The notes below the pieces were generated by a model. It saw nothing but the letters and a program-made list of their open reading frames with translations. It made no database searches and was not told the DNA's origin. Made by a program: the position numbers and the translations under genes. Shown here piece after piece: positions 10,048-19,743 of a stretch of 52,144 nucleotides of DNA (positions are counted from its first letter, which is position 1; each line of letters starts with the position of its first letter). The DNA comes from Nostoc sp. LEGE 06077 (GTDB lineage: Bacteria; Cyanobacteriota; Cyanobacteriia; Cyanobacteriales; Nostocaceae), in assembly GCF_015207705.1 (NCBI RefSeq), contig NZ_JADEWI010000048.1:1-52144 (forward strand), given 5' to 3'.

Positions 10048-11199
10048 TTAATTTTCTGCCTCTGGCCATATTCTATCTCCGGTAATAGAATCAAAGATAA
10101 ATAACTGACTTAAATCTAATTGGATAGACAAGCGATCGCCTACATTCACCCGCACATTTCCACCAAGTTGCACATTCAATAAAACTGTCGAACCAGGTAA
10201 ACTCGTACGAATTAAAGTTTCTCGCCCCAAAGGCTCAACTACCTTCACATCAACTGAAAGTGCTGAGTGCTGAGTGCTGAGTGCTGAGTGCTGGGTGCTG
10301 GGTGCTGGGTGCTGAGTGCTGAGTGCTGAGTTATTGTTAATATAAATATGTTCTGGGCGAATACCTAAATCATAATTCTGCCCTGGATACAATTGTAATT
10401 TTTCTCTGATAACTTCGGGAACTGCAATTAATTGTTCACCAACATCAAAGCCATCATTGGTATATTTAGCTGACAAAATATTCATTGGTGGATTGCCTAA
10501 AAAAGTTGCCACCATTAGATTAGCGGGAAGAGCGTAAATGCTTTGGGGTTCGCCAATTTGTTGAATTCTGCCGCGATTTAGCACGACAATTTTATCAGCC
10601 AAGGTCATGGCCTCAACTTGGTCGTGGGTGACATAAACAGTGGTAATTCCCAATTCGTGATGGAGTTGTTTTAATTCGGCTCTGGTGTCATCGCGCAGTT
10701 GAGCATCTAAATTAGATAAAGGTTCATCCAATAAGAATACTTGGGGTTCACGGGCGATCGCTCTTCCTAATGCTACCCGTTGTTGCTGTCCCCCAGAAAG
10801 TTGTTTGGGTTTGCGATCTAACAGATGTTCCAAAGAAAGCGATCGCGCCACCGTCATTACTCTATCTTGAATTAGTTTCGCGTCCATCTGCCGCATCTGC
10901 AAACCAAAGGCGATATTTTGCGCCACTGTCATGTGCGGATAAAGGGCGTAGTTTTGAAATACCATCGCCACATCCCGCTGTCTGGCGGGGATGTTATTCA
11001 TTAGGCGATCGCCTATAAATAGTTTGCCAGAAGTGGCAGTTTCTAAACCCGCGATCGTCCGTAAAATTGTCGATTTCCCACAACCAGAAGGCCCGACTAA
11101 CACCCAAAATTCGCCATCGGGAATTTCAAAGGTGATATCTTCGATGGCGGTGACGTTGTTAAACCGACGTTTAATTTCTTCGAGACGTACTTTTGCCAT
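10048..11199 (-). CDS. ABC transporter ATP-binding protein, MalK/UgpC type
   Basis: 383 residues. It energises import of sugars, polyols or glycerol-3-phosphate at the inner face of the plasma membrane. Walker A is GPSGCGKST (36-44); LSGGQQQRVALGRA (signature), FLLDEPLSNLD (Walker B) and VYVTHDQVEAM (H loop) follow. The C-terminal part is the TOBE/OB regulatory region of the MalK group (IRPEHI; GDRLSIQLDLSQLFIFD). No permease or binding-protein gene is adjacent, as is common for this shared ATPase type in cyanobacteria. Odd: about 24 residues (291-314) of the OB region are encoded by ten copies of a heptanucleotide repeat, reading as STQHSAL-type units. Substrate cannot be given from sequence. 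Confidence 0.93.
   Translation of the reverse strand: MAKVRLEEIKRRFNNVTAIEDITFEIPDGEFWVLVGPSGCGKSTILRTIAGLETATSGKLFIGDRLMNNIPARQRDVAMVFQNYALYPHMTVAQNIAFGLQMRQMDAKLIQDRVMTVARSLSLEHLLDRKPKQLSGGQQQRVALGRAIAREPQVFLLDEPLSNLDAQLRDDTRAELKQLHHELGITTVYVTHDQVEAMTLADKIVVLNRGRIQQIGEPQSIYALPANLMVATFLGNPPMNILSAKYTNDGFDVGEQLIAVPEVIREKLQLYPGQNYDLGIRPEHIYINNNSALSTQHPAPSTQHSALSTQHSALSVDVKVVEPLGRETLIRTSLPGSTVLLNVQLGGNVRVNVGDRLSIQLDLSQLFIFDSITGDRIWPEAEN
10259..10328. repeat. Heptanucleotide tandem repeat inside a coding region
   Basis: Ten uninterrupted 7-bp units: five AGTGCTG, three GGTGCTG, two AGTGCTG. They lie in the ABC ATPase gene. Three units equal 21 nt, so the translated pattern repeats every seven residues without a stop. 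Families of 7-bp short tandem repeats are well known between genes of heterocystous cyanobacteria; one inside an ORF is less usual. Confidence 0.95.
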
Positions 11200-11345
11200 T
11201 ATTTAATTTTGTCCTTTGTCATTTGTCCTTTCCTAAACAAATCATTAGACTTCTTGCATAAATATTTTTTCTTCACCCATACACGCGAAGAAAGAGTTTA
11301 ATCGGACTTTTGCAAGATGTCTATTGTTTGAGTAAAACTCTTGCG

Positions 11346-11432
11346 TTAAGCGCCAAATTTTCTGACTCTTAGGCTCTTTAAGTCATACTCTGAGCTTAAA
11401 TTATCTTCGGTTTCTGGCTTATCCTTCTTCAT
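11346..11432 (-). CDS. Tiny 28-residue ORF, possibly an antitoxin-like fragment
   Basis: Reads MKKDKPETEDNLSSEYDLKS then LRVRKFGA and stops. It begins 3 nt after the HicB-like stop codon on the same strand, so it would be translated as a second operon member. From memory, an EYDLKSLRVRKxG segment occurs in longer small cyanobacterial proteins found near toxin-antitoxin genes; here the frame ends just after that segment, so it may be a truncated copy. Too short for a function call. Confidence 0.4.
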   Translation of the reverse strand: MKKDKPETEDNLSSEYDLKSLRVRKFGA

Positions 11433-11435
11433 AAG

Positions 11436-11609
11436 CTAAATTAGAGTTTCTAAACAAAGTTCAATGACTTCTTTAATATTCGTCATTAACTCATCAATTG
11501 TTTCTCCTTGGCTATAACAGGCTTTTAGTTGTGGGACTTCTCCGACATAATAGCCATCTTCATCCCGTTCAATAATGACGTAGAATTCTCTTTTGCTGGT
11601 ATTCTGCAT
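11436..11609 (-). CDS. HicB-like antitoxin-family protein, solo
   Basis: 57 residues starting at the ATG at 11607-11609: MQNTSKREFYVIIERDEDGY, then YVGEVPQLKACYSQGETIDE and a C-terminal helix. The pattern of a short beta hairpin, xxVPxLxxCxSQGxTxxEA-like segment and amphipathic helix is the partial RNase-H-like fold of the HicB/UPF0150 family. No HicA-like RNA-binding toxin is recognisable directly upstream or downstream, so this is an orphan, common in cyanobacteria. The next ORF begins 3 nt downstream. The family match is strong; regulatory role is inferred. Confidence 0.8.
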   Translation of the reverse strand: MQNTSKREFYVIIERDEDGYYVGEVPQLKACYSQGETIDELMTNIKEVIELCLETLI

Positions 11610-11649
11610 AATTTGATTTTACGGGGTTACTAATTTCATACTTCATACT

Positions 11650-12372
11650 TCATCCTTTATTTGTCCATGCTGGATGAGCAAATAAAGATGCAATAACGCG
11701 TACACCTCGCAGTTGATTCGATAAAGGTAAGTGACCTTTTGGCGCACTTAACTCCCAAATAAAGCCATTAGGGTAACGTGTCCAAGTATTACCATTCTTC
11801 CAAGAAATTTTCGGCCAAAAATTATCCCAATTTTTGCCAAGGCTTAACCAAATTTCTCGCTGTACAGAAAAGCCAAATTTCCCTTCGGAGTGGACTAACC
11901 ACAAATTATTAATGGTGTGTAAGTCAGTCACCGGGAAATTGTCAACTTCCGTAAAATACAGCCATTTGCGTTTGACAGCCGTTGGCCCGGCTACTTCACA
12001 CATTTTCTCAATAGTTACGCGATCGGCGGCTTGGAAGTCTTGCGCGGCTAGTAACTGTTGCAAAGGTTTGTAATTGATCCCTGCCTCTGATTTTAGAGGT
12101 ACAATGCCTTCAGGCAAATTTGTTTGCAGAAATTCTCTGGCGTTTGGTGCATCAGAGTTGTAAAGGACTTGGTAAGCTTTACCATCAATCCAAGTTGCTG
12201 GGGACTCACGACGTTTCAACAAAAATTCCATCAACACCTCTAATCCCTCATTACCCAATTCGGCTAATTGTGGGATGATCTGTTGTTGGACTTGAAGAGA
12301 CCCAGCGATTAAGCGTTGTCGAAGGGAGTCGATGTCATTAGCAGTGCCTGATACAATCATTGGGTCTGTCAT
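11650..12372 (-). CDS. GUN4 domain protein (Mg-chelatase regulator type)
   Basis: The GUN4 family binds protoporphyrin IX and Mg-protoporphyrin and stimulates magnesium chelatase in chlorophyll synthesis. I chose the internal ATG at 12372 (MTDPMIVSGTANDIDSLRQR), because the cyanobacterial Gun4 N-terminus begins just before this helical part; a frame extension to 12438 adds 22 unlikely residues. Of the 240 residues, about 1-80 form the helical bundle and about 85-240 the porphyrin-binding core. Conserved segments include QDFQAADRVT, WLYFTEVDNFPVTDLHTINN, FGFSVQREIW and SAPKGHLPLSNQLRGVRV. It closely follows the two-domain layout of Synechocystis Gun4, so it may be the chlorophyll-synthesis copy; a paralogue cannot be excluded. 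Its stop codon lies within a cttcatactt-type repeat. Confidence 0.9.
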   Translation of the reverse strand: MTDPMIVSGTANDIDSLRQRLIAGSLQVQQQIIPQLAELGNEGLEVLMEFLLKRRESPATWIDGKAYQVLYNSDAPNAREFLQTNLPEGIVPLKSEAGINYKPLQQLLAAQDFQAADRVTIEKMCEVAGPTAVKRKWLYFTEVDNFPVTDLHTINNLWLVHSEGKFGFSVQREIWLSLGKNWDNFWPKISWKNGNTWTRYPNGFIWELSAPKGHLPLSNQLRGVRVIASLFAHPAWTNKG

Positions 12373-12684
12373 GCCATTACTCGTGTTAGCGGTCAGTGAA
12401 CAAGCGATCGCTATCAAAGGTTTTTGTTGATGAAACACTGATAGCGAAAAGTAGTTTACTATTTTTGATCGTACAAAATTGCGCCAGTTTCGCTGAAATC
12501 CCTAAATGCTATACAAAGGGAATAGGGGGAAAATCTGCATATTTAGGGGCGCTTAGGCTAGGGACTAAAGGCTAGAACCTAAGCAAGATGAAGGATAGAG
12601 GCTGAAGGTGAAATTTATATTTGACACTTCATACTTCATACTTCATACTTCATACTTTTTATGTTTTTGTGGAGTGTTTGAACT
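12373..12684. other. Intergenic region with tandem 'cttcatactt' repeat, icd promoter side
   Basis: Spacer between the divergent GUN4 and icd genes. It ends in about four tandem copies of ACTTCAT-type units at 12626-12658. The same motif recurs near 11637-11653, 31085-31110, 31170-31197 and 33811-33838. I looked for an NtcA site (GTA-N8-TAC), known upstream of other cyanobacterial icd genes, and did not find a clean one. Confidence 0.7.
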
Positions 12685-14106
12685 ATGTACAACAAGATTA
12701 CCCCCCCGACAAGTGGATCAAAAATCACCTTTAAAAATGGTGAGCCAATTGTACCTGATAATCCAATTATCCCGTTTATTCGAGGTGATGGAACAGGTAT
12801 TGATATCTGGCCGGCTACCCAAAAGGTACTCGATGCGGCGGTAGCTAAAGCATATCAGGGTAAACGTCAGATTAGTTGGTTTAAGGTTTACGCTGGTGAT
12901 GAAGCTTGTGATTTATACGGCACTTATCAGTATTTGCCTGAAGATACGCTCACGGCAATTAAAGAATATGGTGTAGCAATTAAAGGGCCTTTGACCACTC
13001 CTATTGGTGGTGGGATTCGTTCTCTGAATGTGGCATTACGTCAAATTTTTGACTTATATGCTTGCGTACGTCCTTGCCGTTATTACGCTGGTACGCCTTC
13101 ACCACACAAAAATCCTGAAAAGCTCGATGTAATTGTTTATCGGGAAAACACCGAAGATATTTATTTGGGTATTGAGTGGAAACAAGGTAGTGAAATAGGC
13201 TCACGCTTAATCTCTATCCTCAACAACGAACTCATCCCCGCCACCCCAGAACACGGGAAAAAGCAAATCCCGCTTGATTCTGGTATCGGGATCAAACCCA
13301 TCAGCAAAACTGGTTCCCAGCGTCTTGTTCGCCGCGCCATCAAACACGCCTTAACTTTACCCCAACAAAAGCAACAGGTAACGCTGGTGCATAAGGGTAA
13401 CATCATGAAGTACACCGAAGGTGCTTTTCGCGATTGGGGTTATGAACTCGCAACCACCGAGTTTCGCCAAGAGACAGTCACCGAACGGGAATCTTGGATT
13501 TTAAGCAACAAGGAAAAAAATCCCAATATTTCCTTAGAAGAAAATGCCCGTCAAATTGATCCCGGTTTTGATGGACTGACAGCCGAGAAAAAAGCCCAAA
13601 TTGTTCAGGAAGTTGAAACAGTCCTTAACACAATTTGGGACAGCCACGGCAATGGTCAGTGGAAAAATAAAGTCATGGTCAATGACCGGATTGCTGACAG
13701 TATTTTTCAACAAATCCAAACCCGACCTGATGAGTATTCAATTTTGGCGACAATGAACCTCAATGGCGATTACTTGTCAGATGCGGCGGCTGCTATTGTT
13801 GGCGGCTTGGGAATGGGGCCAGGCGCAAATATTGGCGACGCTTGCGCCGTTTTTGAAGCTACCCACGGTACAGCACCCAAACACGCTGGTTTAGACAAAA
13901 TTAACCCTGGTTCAGTGATTTTGTCTGGCGTGATGATGTTGGAATATATCGGTTGGCAAGAAGCGGCTGACTTAATTAAGAAAGGTTTAAGTGATGCGAT
14001 CGCTAACAGTCAAGTCACCTACGATTTAGCGCGGTTACTCGAACCACCAGTAGAACCTCTCAAATGTTCTGAATTTGCCGACGCAATTATCAAACATTTC
14101 GGTTAA
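12685..14106 (+). CDS. icd: NADP-dependent isocitrate dehydrogenase
   Basis: Oxidatively decarboxylates isocitrate to 2-oxoglutarate, the carbon skeleton for ammonium assimilation and the nitrogen-status signal in cyanobacteria. The 473 residues match the cyanobacterial form, which is longer than the 416-residue E. coli enzyme. Substrate-binding [10 protein letters not shown] (111-120), VRPCRYY (128-134) and [10 protein letters not shown] (153-162) are visible, as are the metal-site and cofactor segments [26 protein letters not shown] and [12 protein letters not shown]. The start is the ATG at 12685; the protein begins [14 protein letters not shown] like other family members. It stands alone and is followed by a C/G-rich dispersed repeat. 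Confidence 0.96.
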   Translation: MYNKITPPTSGSKITFKNGEPIVPDNPIIPFIRGDGTGIDIWPATQKVLDAAVAKAYQGKRQISWFKVYAGDEACDLYGTYQYLPEDTLTAIKEYGVAIKGPLTTPIGGGIRSLNVALRQIFDLYACVRPCRYYAGTPSPHKNPEKLDVIVYRENTEDIYLGIEWKQGSEIGSRLISILNNELIPATPEHGKKQIPLDSGIGIKPISKTGSQRLVRRAIKHALTLPQQKQQVTLVHKGNIMKYTEGAFRDWGYELATTEFRQETVTERESWILSNKEKNPNISLEENARQIDPGFDGLTAEKKAQIVQEVETVLNTIWDSHGNGQWKNKVMVNDRIADSIFQQIQTRPDEYSILATMNLNGDYLSDAAAAIVGGLGMGPGANIGDACAVFEATHGTAPKHAGLDKINPGSVILSGVMMLEYIGWQEAADLIKKGLSDAIANSQVTYDLARLLEPPVEPLKCSEFADAIIKHFG

Positions 14107-14146
14107 GTTCAGGGGCGGGAGTTAACCATCAGACAATGAGCAAGAT

Positions 14147-14210
14147 TTGGGGGATTCTCCCCCAACCCCCCAATCGGGGGACGGTTGCGTCCCCCAAACC
14201 CCCTCCAAAA
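14147..14210. repeat. C/G-rich dispersed repeat after icd
   Basis: A cluster of GGGGGA/TCCCCC arms (gggggattctccccc and cgggggacggttgcgtccccc) that can fold into two hairpins. Such elements are scattered through Nostocales genomes. Lying about 40 nt after icd, it may also stop transcription, though it lacks a T run. Confidence 0.6.
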
Positions 14211-14280
14211 TAATTCTTTCGTTTTTTGTTGAATAATTATTTGTTGGTTTTGTTGTGATTTAGTTTTCTTATCTGAACCG

Positions 14281-14573
14281 TATTACCCCATGACTCAATT
14301 TTTAACTTCAAAATCTTCCCCTCATAGCTCAAGTTATTTTCCCTATAGGTTTAGCAGACTAGATAATTGCGAAATCTCAAGAATGTTGGCAATCAGATAG
14401 TGAAGACGTTTGGTTAGTATTTCCTGCAAATGTTTAGATTATTGTAATTATTAAAAATCAGCGACTTATATTTATTGCTGGTGAAGTTGTCAGAACTCAA
14501 AATGTCCGTCCAGGTTTTAATATCGCAGTGAATGAATTATTAGAGATTAAAAGCTTTGGGTGTAGACTCTGAT
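14281..14573 (+). pseudogene. Uma2/DUF820-like nuclease remnant
   Basis: After ATG at 14281 the frame is broken early. A second frame carries ECWQSDSEDVWLVFPANV, a TAG, then IIVIIKNQRLIFIAGEVVRT and QNVRPGFNIAVNELLEI. This matches the C-terminal pattern of Uma2 (restriction-endonuclease-fold) proteins: xVWLVxP, a beta strand, GExVxTQxVLPGFxxxVxELL. The N-terminal half with the catalytic residues is missing or unrecognisable. These proteins are present in many copies in filamentous cyanobacteria, so decayed copies are expected. Confidence 0.6.
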
Positions 14574-14698
14574 AGTATTTAACCTAAATTTAACAATATT
14601 TCTTTTGATGTTTGAGCCATAAAGGCAATTTTTTGTAGCCCAAATCTATGACAATAAAGCTGATAACAGATTGCGTAAATTTGCTGCAAAAAACTCTT

Positions 14699-15439
14699 AT
14701 GACTCTTAACCGCAGACATTTCTTATTTTTACTGGGTGCAGGTGCTGGTACTTTTGCATTAGATTCTTTTGCATTGGCTGACAAATCACCTCTTAGCCAA
14801 GCGCCAAGTAGCACAGGTGTAATTGAACTACCACCTTTACCCTACGCTTACGAAGCATTAGAACCACATATCGATGCGAAAACAATGCAGTTTCATCACG
14901 ATAAGCACCATGCGGCTTATGTGAAAAACTTGAATGCTGCGTTAGACAAACATCCAGAACTCAAAAACAAACCTGTTGAAGAACTGTTACGCAAACTTGG
15001 CAAAGTTCCAGCAGATATCCGCACAACAGTCCGCAATAATGGCGGTGGTCATGTTAACCACTCAATGTTTTGGAAAATTATGAAGCCGGAGGGAGGCGGA
15101 GAACCGACAGGAGAAATAGCCACGGCAATTAATCAAAATTTTGGGAATTTTGCAGCCTTTAAAAAGCAATTTAACGAAGCTGGCACAGCGCGTTTTGGTA
15201 GTGGTTGGGTTTGGCTTGTCCGGAATAAAAATGGCAAGTTAGAAATCACAACTACAGCTAATCAAGATAATCCCCTTAGTGAAGGTAAATATCCGATTTT
15301 CGGTAATGATGTTTGGGAACACGCCTATTATCTCAACTATCAAAACCGCCGCGCTGATTATTTAACGGCATGGTGGAATGTTGTTAATTGGGATGAGATT
15401 AACAACCGATTTGCAGCAGCAAGTAAATTTGCGTATTAA
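14699..15439 (+). CDS. sodA: Superoxide dismutase, Mn type, with Tat-like signal
   Basis: Dismutates superoxide to peroxide and oxygen. I chose the ATG at 14699 rather than 14648, because it places a twin-arginine leader at once: [20 protein letters not shown]. This suggests folded export to the periplasm or thylakoid lumen, or membrane anchoring. The catalytic domain (about 41-246) has the metal ligands in [10 protein letters not shown] (His66), [10 protein letters not shown], and [11 protein letters not shown] (Asp and His). NQDNPL supplies the Gln typical of Mn enzymes, whereas Fe enzymes carry a Gln in the NHxFxW region. Membrane-associated MnSOD is known in Anabaena. It is followed by a strong palindrome that serves as terminator. 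Confidence 0.9.
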   Translation: MTLNRRHFLFLLGAGAGTFALDSFALADKSPLSQAPSSTGVIELPPLPYAYEALEPHIDAKTMQFHHDKHHAAYVKNLNAALDKHPELKNKPVEELLRKLGKVPADIRTTVRNNGGGHVNHSMFWKIMKPEGGGEPTGEIATAINQNFGNFAAFKKQFNEAGTARFGSGWVWLVRNKNGKLEITTTANQDNPLSEGKYPIFGNDVWEHAYYLNYQNRRADYLTAWWNVVNWDEINNRFAAASKFAY

Positions 15440-15466
15440 GGTTGATTTGTAAATACAAATAAGCTT

Positions 15467-15499
15467 AGATCCCCGACTTCTTAAAGAAGTCGGGGATCT
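15467..15499 (+). terminator. Strong hairpin after the SOD gene
   Basis: AGATCCCCGACTTCTT and its exact complement form a near-continuous 16-bp stem, followed by TGTTTTTT. It sits 28 nt after the SOD stop. The same GATCCCCGACTTCTT palindrome is, from memory, a common dispersed element in filamentous cyanobacteria, so it may be a repeat used as a terminator. Confidence 0.8.
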
Positions 15500-15539
15500 T
15501 GTTTTTTACAGAAAGATTAGAATATTGTGTAATTTTACC

Positions 15540-15574
15540 TCCTGCCTCCTGCCTCCTGCCTTCTGCCTTCTCCC
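15540..15574. repeat. CCTGCCT/CCTTCTG short tandem repeat
   Basis: Five 7-bp units of the TCCTGCC/TTCTGCC type. Related runs occur at about 23651-23680 and, in complement, at 44966-45008. This is a typical intergenic 7-bp repeat family of heterocystous cyanobacteria. Confidence 0.85.
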
Positions 15575-15577
15575 ATA

Positions 15578-16279
15578 TCACAGTCCTAATGCTTTACGTG
15601 TACCAGGGCCAACAATACCATCTGCGGTTAAACCTTGCTTTTCTTGAAATGCTGTGACTGCATTATCGGTAGCTGCACCAAATACACCATCAGCTTTGAG
15701 ACTAAAGCCTTTTTGAATGAGCGCTTTCTGCACAGCAAGTACATCATCTCCTCGCATTGGGGGGTCAGTTAAAAATAAAATTCTTGGCTGTCCAGAAATA
15801 GAATTAGGTTGGGATAAAGCTCTCATTTCTGATTGGATAATGGGAAACTTTGCATCCCAAGTAGCAGCATCCCTAACATTTAACCCATCATCAATATGAA
15901 CTGAATCTGCGGGGGTAAAATCTCCTCCCCATCGCAACATCGGATCGTTACGGATACTTTGAATAAAATTTTGAATTTCTTTTGGCAGATTTTTTAAGTT
16001 GTTTTTATCGAGATCGTTACTATTAAATAATTTATCTCCTAGGGAAACATTCATATCGATGCCATGACCAACTAAATGATTTGATCTACTAGCAGGACGG
16101 ACAATTGCACCCGATACTACACCACCTTGTAAACGAGTAGAACTAGTGACGAAAATTTTGATACCAGTATCAGTAGCGAATTTATCAACTTTTTCTAGGG
16201 AGTCGAAAAACTCAATATCTGCTAAAAGAGGTTTACCAATAAATCGAGGTGATTTAAATGCTTCTAATTTAGTTACCAT
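15578..16279 (-). CDS. M15-type peptidase with C-terminal peptidoglycan-binding domain
   Basis: 233 residues. The N-terminal domain (about 1-150) has the zinc-ligand layout of M15/VanY-like D,D- or L,D-peptidases: SNHLVGHGIDMNV (His68 and Asp75), then LRWGGDF and DSVHIDD (His128). The C-terminal domain (about 165-233) is a PG_binding_1 repeat (DDVLAVQKALIQKGF, ADGVFGAATDNAVTAFQEKQ, DGIVGPGTRKAL). It should cleave cell-wall peptides. No signal peptide is present (start MVTKLEAFKS), which resembles phage endolysins or an enzyme exported by another route. No phage genes are adjacent. A single-gene transcript is likely. Confidence 0.85.
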   Translation of the reverse strand: MVTKLEAFKSPRFIGKPLLADIEFFDSLEKVDKFATDTGIKIFVTSSTRLQGGVVSGAIVRPASRSNHLVGHGIDMNVSLGDKLFNSNDLDKNNLKNLPKEIQNFIQSIRNDPMLRWGGDFTPADSVHIDDGLNVRDAATWDAKFPIIQSEMRALSQPNSISGQPRILFLTDPPMRGDDVLAVQKALIQKGFSLKADGVFGAATDNAVTAFQEKQGLTADGIVGPGTRKALGL

Positions 16280-16326
16280 AATTACCTTTATTTGGTATGC
16301 ACTAGTTAATTTTTCGGAAATATTCT

Positions 16327-16455
16327 ATGGTGATGCAGGAATTTAGACTAGATAGTTATGGATTTATAATATTTCTCTTACCTTTAGTAGTAGCCTTAAG
16401 TATAATTTTTGTTTTTTGCTTTTTGGATAATCAAGCATTAAGAAATATCAACTGA
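16327..16455 (+). CDS. Candidate 42-residue single-helix membrane protein
   Basis: ATG at 16327 (a second ATG at 16333) opens MVMQEFRLDSYGFIIFLLPL, then VVALSIIFVFCFLDNQALRN, stop TGA at 16453-16455. It has one clear transmembrane helix and short polar ends, in the size range of small photosynthetic-complex subunits, but I recognise no known subunit. Its end overlaps the tail of the GDPD gene on the other strand by 18 nt. The ribosome-binding site is weak (CGGAAA). It could be a chance ORF in AT-rich DNA. Confidence 0.3.
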   Translation: MVMQEFRLDSYGFIIFLLPLVVALSIIFVFCFLDNQALRNIN

Positions 16456-17424
16456 TGTGAAGCGATCGCGCACTATTACAGCAGTATCTGCAAAGTCACT
16501 AAATACGCCATCTATCCTTAAACTAAAAAATAGTTCATATTCCCCTTGGGGATTACCTTGAAAGTCTAGAGGTAGAAAGCTATCTTCATTGCGAAAAGTC
16601 CAGATATGTACTTGCAAACCAGCAGTATGAGCATTGTGTACCACAGATGTTGGTGTTTGTAATTTATTGTTACTATCTCTAGGAACGAGAATATCTTTAT
16701 GAATACCAATTGCTTGGGCATATTTGGCAATTTCTTCTAACCCTGATTTTGTCACTAAATCGGTATATGTGCGAATATCACCACTAACGGTACAATCAAA
16801 AGGCTGATCAGTAAGATTAATTAACTGTACTAAAGGTAAATGAGTTTTTTGGGCTAAATATTGTAAGTTACTCACTTCAAAAGATTGAATAAAAATAGGT
16901 GTATTTTCTGCCTGATAACCTAAAGTGGCAAGTAGAGGTTCTTCTAAAGCTAAATTTATCGATCTAAAATAAGTGGGATGCTTTGTTTCTGGATAAATGC
17001 CAATATTTCGCCCCAGTTTTATACTGTAATTCTTGGCTAAATCAATAATTTCTTGGAGTGTGGGAATTTCCCACAAATTATCATAAATAGTATTTTGCTG
17101 GCGTAATTGAGGAATTCTTTCTTTGGCGCATAATGTTTTGATTTCGGCTAGGGTAAAGTCTTCTGTAAACCAGCCAGTTTTTGACTCGCCATCAATAATT
17201 TTAGTAGTTCGCCGTTGAGCAAATTCTGGATGGTTAGCAACATCAGTAGTTGCGGAAATTTCATTTTCGTGACGCGCAATTAAAACACCATCTTGAGTGG
17301 AAACTAAATCTGGTTCAATATAGTCTGCACCGAAATTAATGGCTAATTCGTAAGCGGCTAAAGTATGTTCTGGACGATAGCCACTCGCACCGCGATGAGC
17401 AATGATGATGGGTTTTTTCTTCAT
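16438..17424 (-). CDS. Glycerophosphodiester phosphodiesterase
   Basis: Hydrolyses glycerophosphodiesters to an alcohol and glycerol-3-phosphate. It has 328 residues with the GDPD TIM-barrel signature at the N-terminus: IIAHRGASGYRPEHT (His10-Arg11), ADYIEPDLVSTQDGVLIARH (Glu38, Asp40, His52), later GIYPETKHP and VHIWTFRNED near the barrel end. The insert at about 55-110 (SATTDVANHPEFAQRRTTKI) is typical of the GlpQ-like bacterial subgroup. No signal peptide is seen, so it is probably cytosolic, unlike periplasmic GlpQ. It sits alone between two divergent neighbours. Its true substrate among phospholipid breakdown products is unknown. Confidence 0.92.
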   Translation of the reverse strand: MKKKPIIIAHRGASGYRPEHTLAAYELAINFGADYIEPDLVSTQDGVLIARHENEISATTDVANHPEFAQRRTTKIIDGESKTGWFTEDFTLAEIKTLCAKERIPQLRQQNTIYDNLWEIPTLQEIIDLAKNYSIKLGRNIGIYPETKHPTYFRSINLALEEPLLATLGYQAENTPIFIQSFEVSNLQYLAQKTHLPLVQLINLTDQPFDCTVSGDIRTYTDLVTKSGLEEIAKYAQAIGIHKDILVPRDSNNKLQTPTSVVHNAHTAGLQVHIWTFRNEDSFLPLDFQGNPQGEYELFFSLRIDGVFSDFADTAVIVRDRFTSVDIS

Positions 17425-17520
17425 TGTCGGGGGATTTTTTTAACAAATGTTAATATTGGGGGACGGGATGCGATCGCTTATTCCTGATTGCTAATGCCTT
17501 TTGATACCCAAGACGATTAA

Positions 17521-19614
<2,094 letters not shown>

Positions 19615-19743
19615 GAATCATATTTGATTTTGGGAAAAAACTAACTATACCTGTGTTATTTCTTTTCCTGTTACCTATTTCCTGTTCCCTGTTCCCTAAC
19701 TACACAAGTAATTTCAATAATCAAGTCAGATTCCTATATCAGA

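Noticed and set aside
10259-10328. CRISPR-like array of short direct repeats
   Set aside because: Units are 7 bp with no spacers and lie inside a gene; this is a short tandem repeat.
12626-12658. Possible iteron or replication-origin repeat
   Set aside because: The same units recur at many intergenic places in the window, with no DnaA boxes or replication genes near.
12373-12684. NtcA site upstream of icd
   Set aside because: No clean GTA-N8-TAC with a suitably placed -10 box was found.
14147-14210. Riboswitch or structured RNA after icd
   Set aside because: The hairpins are G/C-run dispersed-repeat arms with no conserved riboswitch core.
15578-16279. Prophage remnant
   Set aside because: Apart from the lysin-like gene there are no phage structural, integrase or holin genes nearby.
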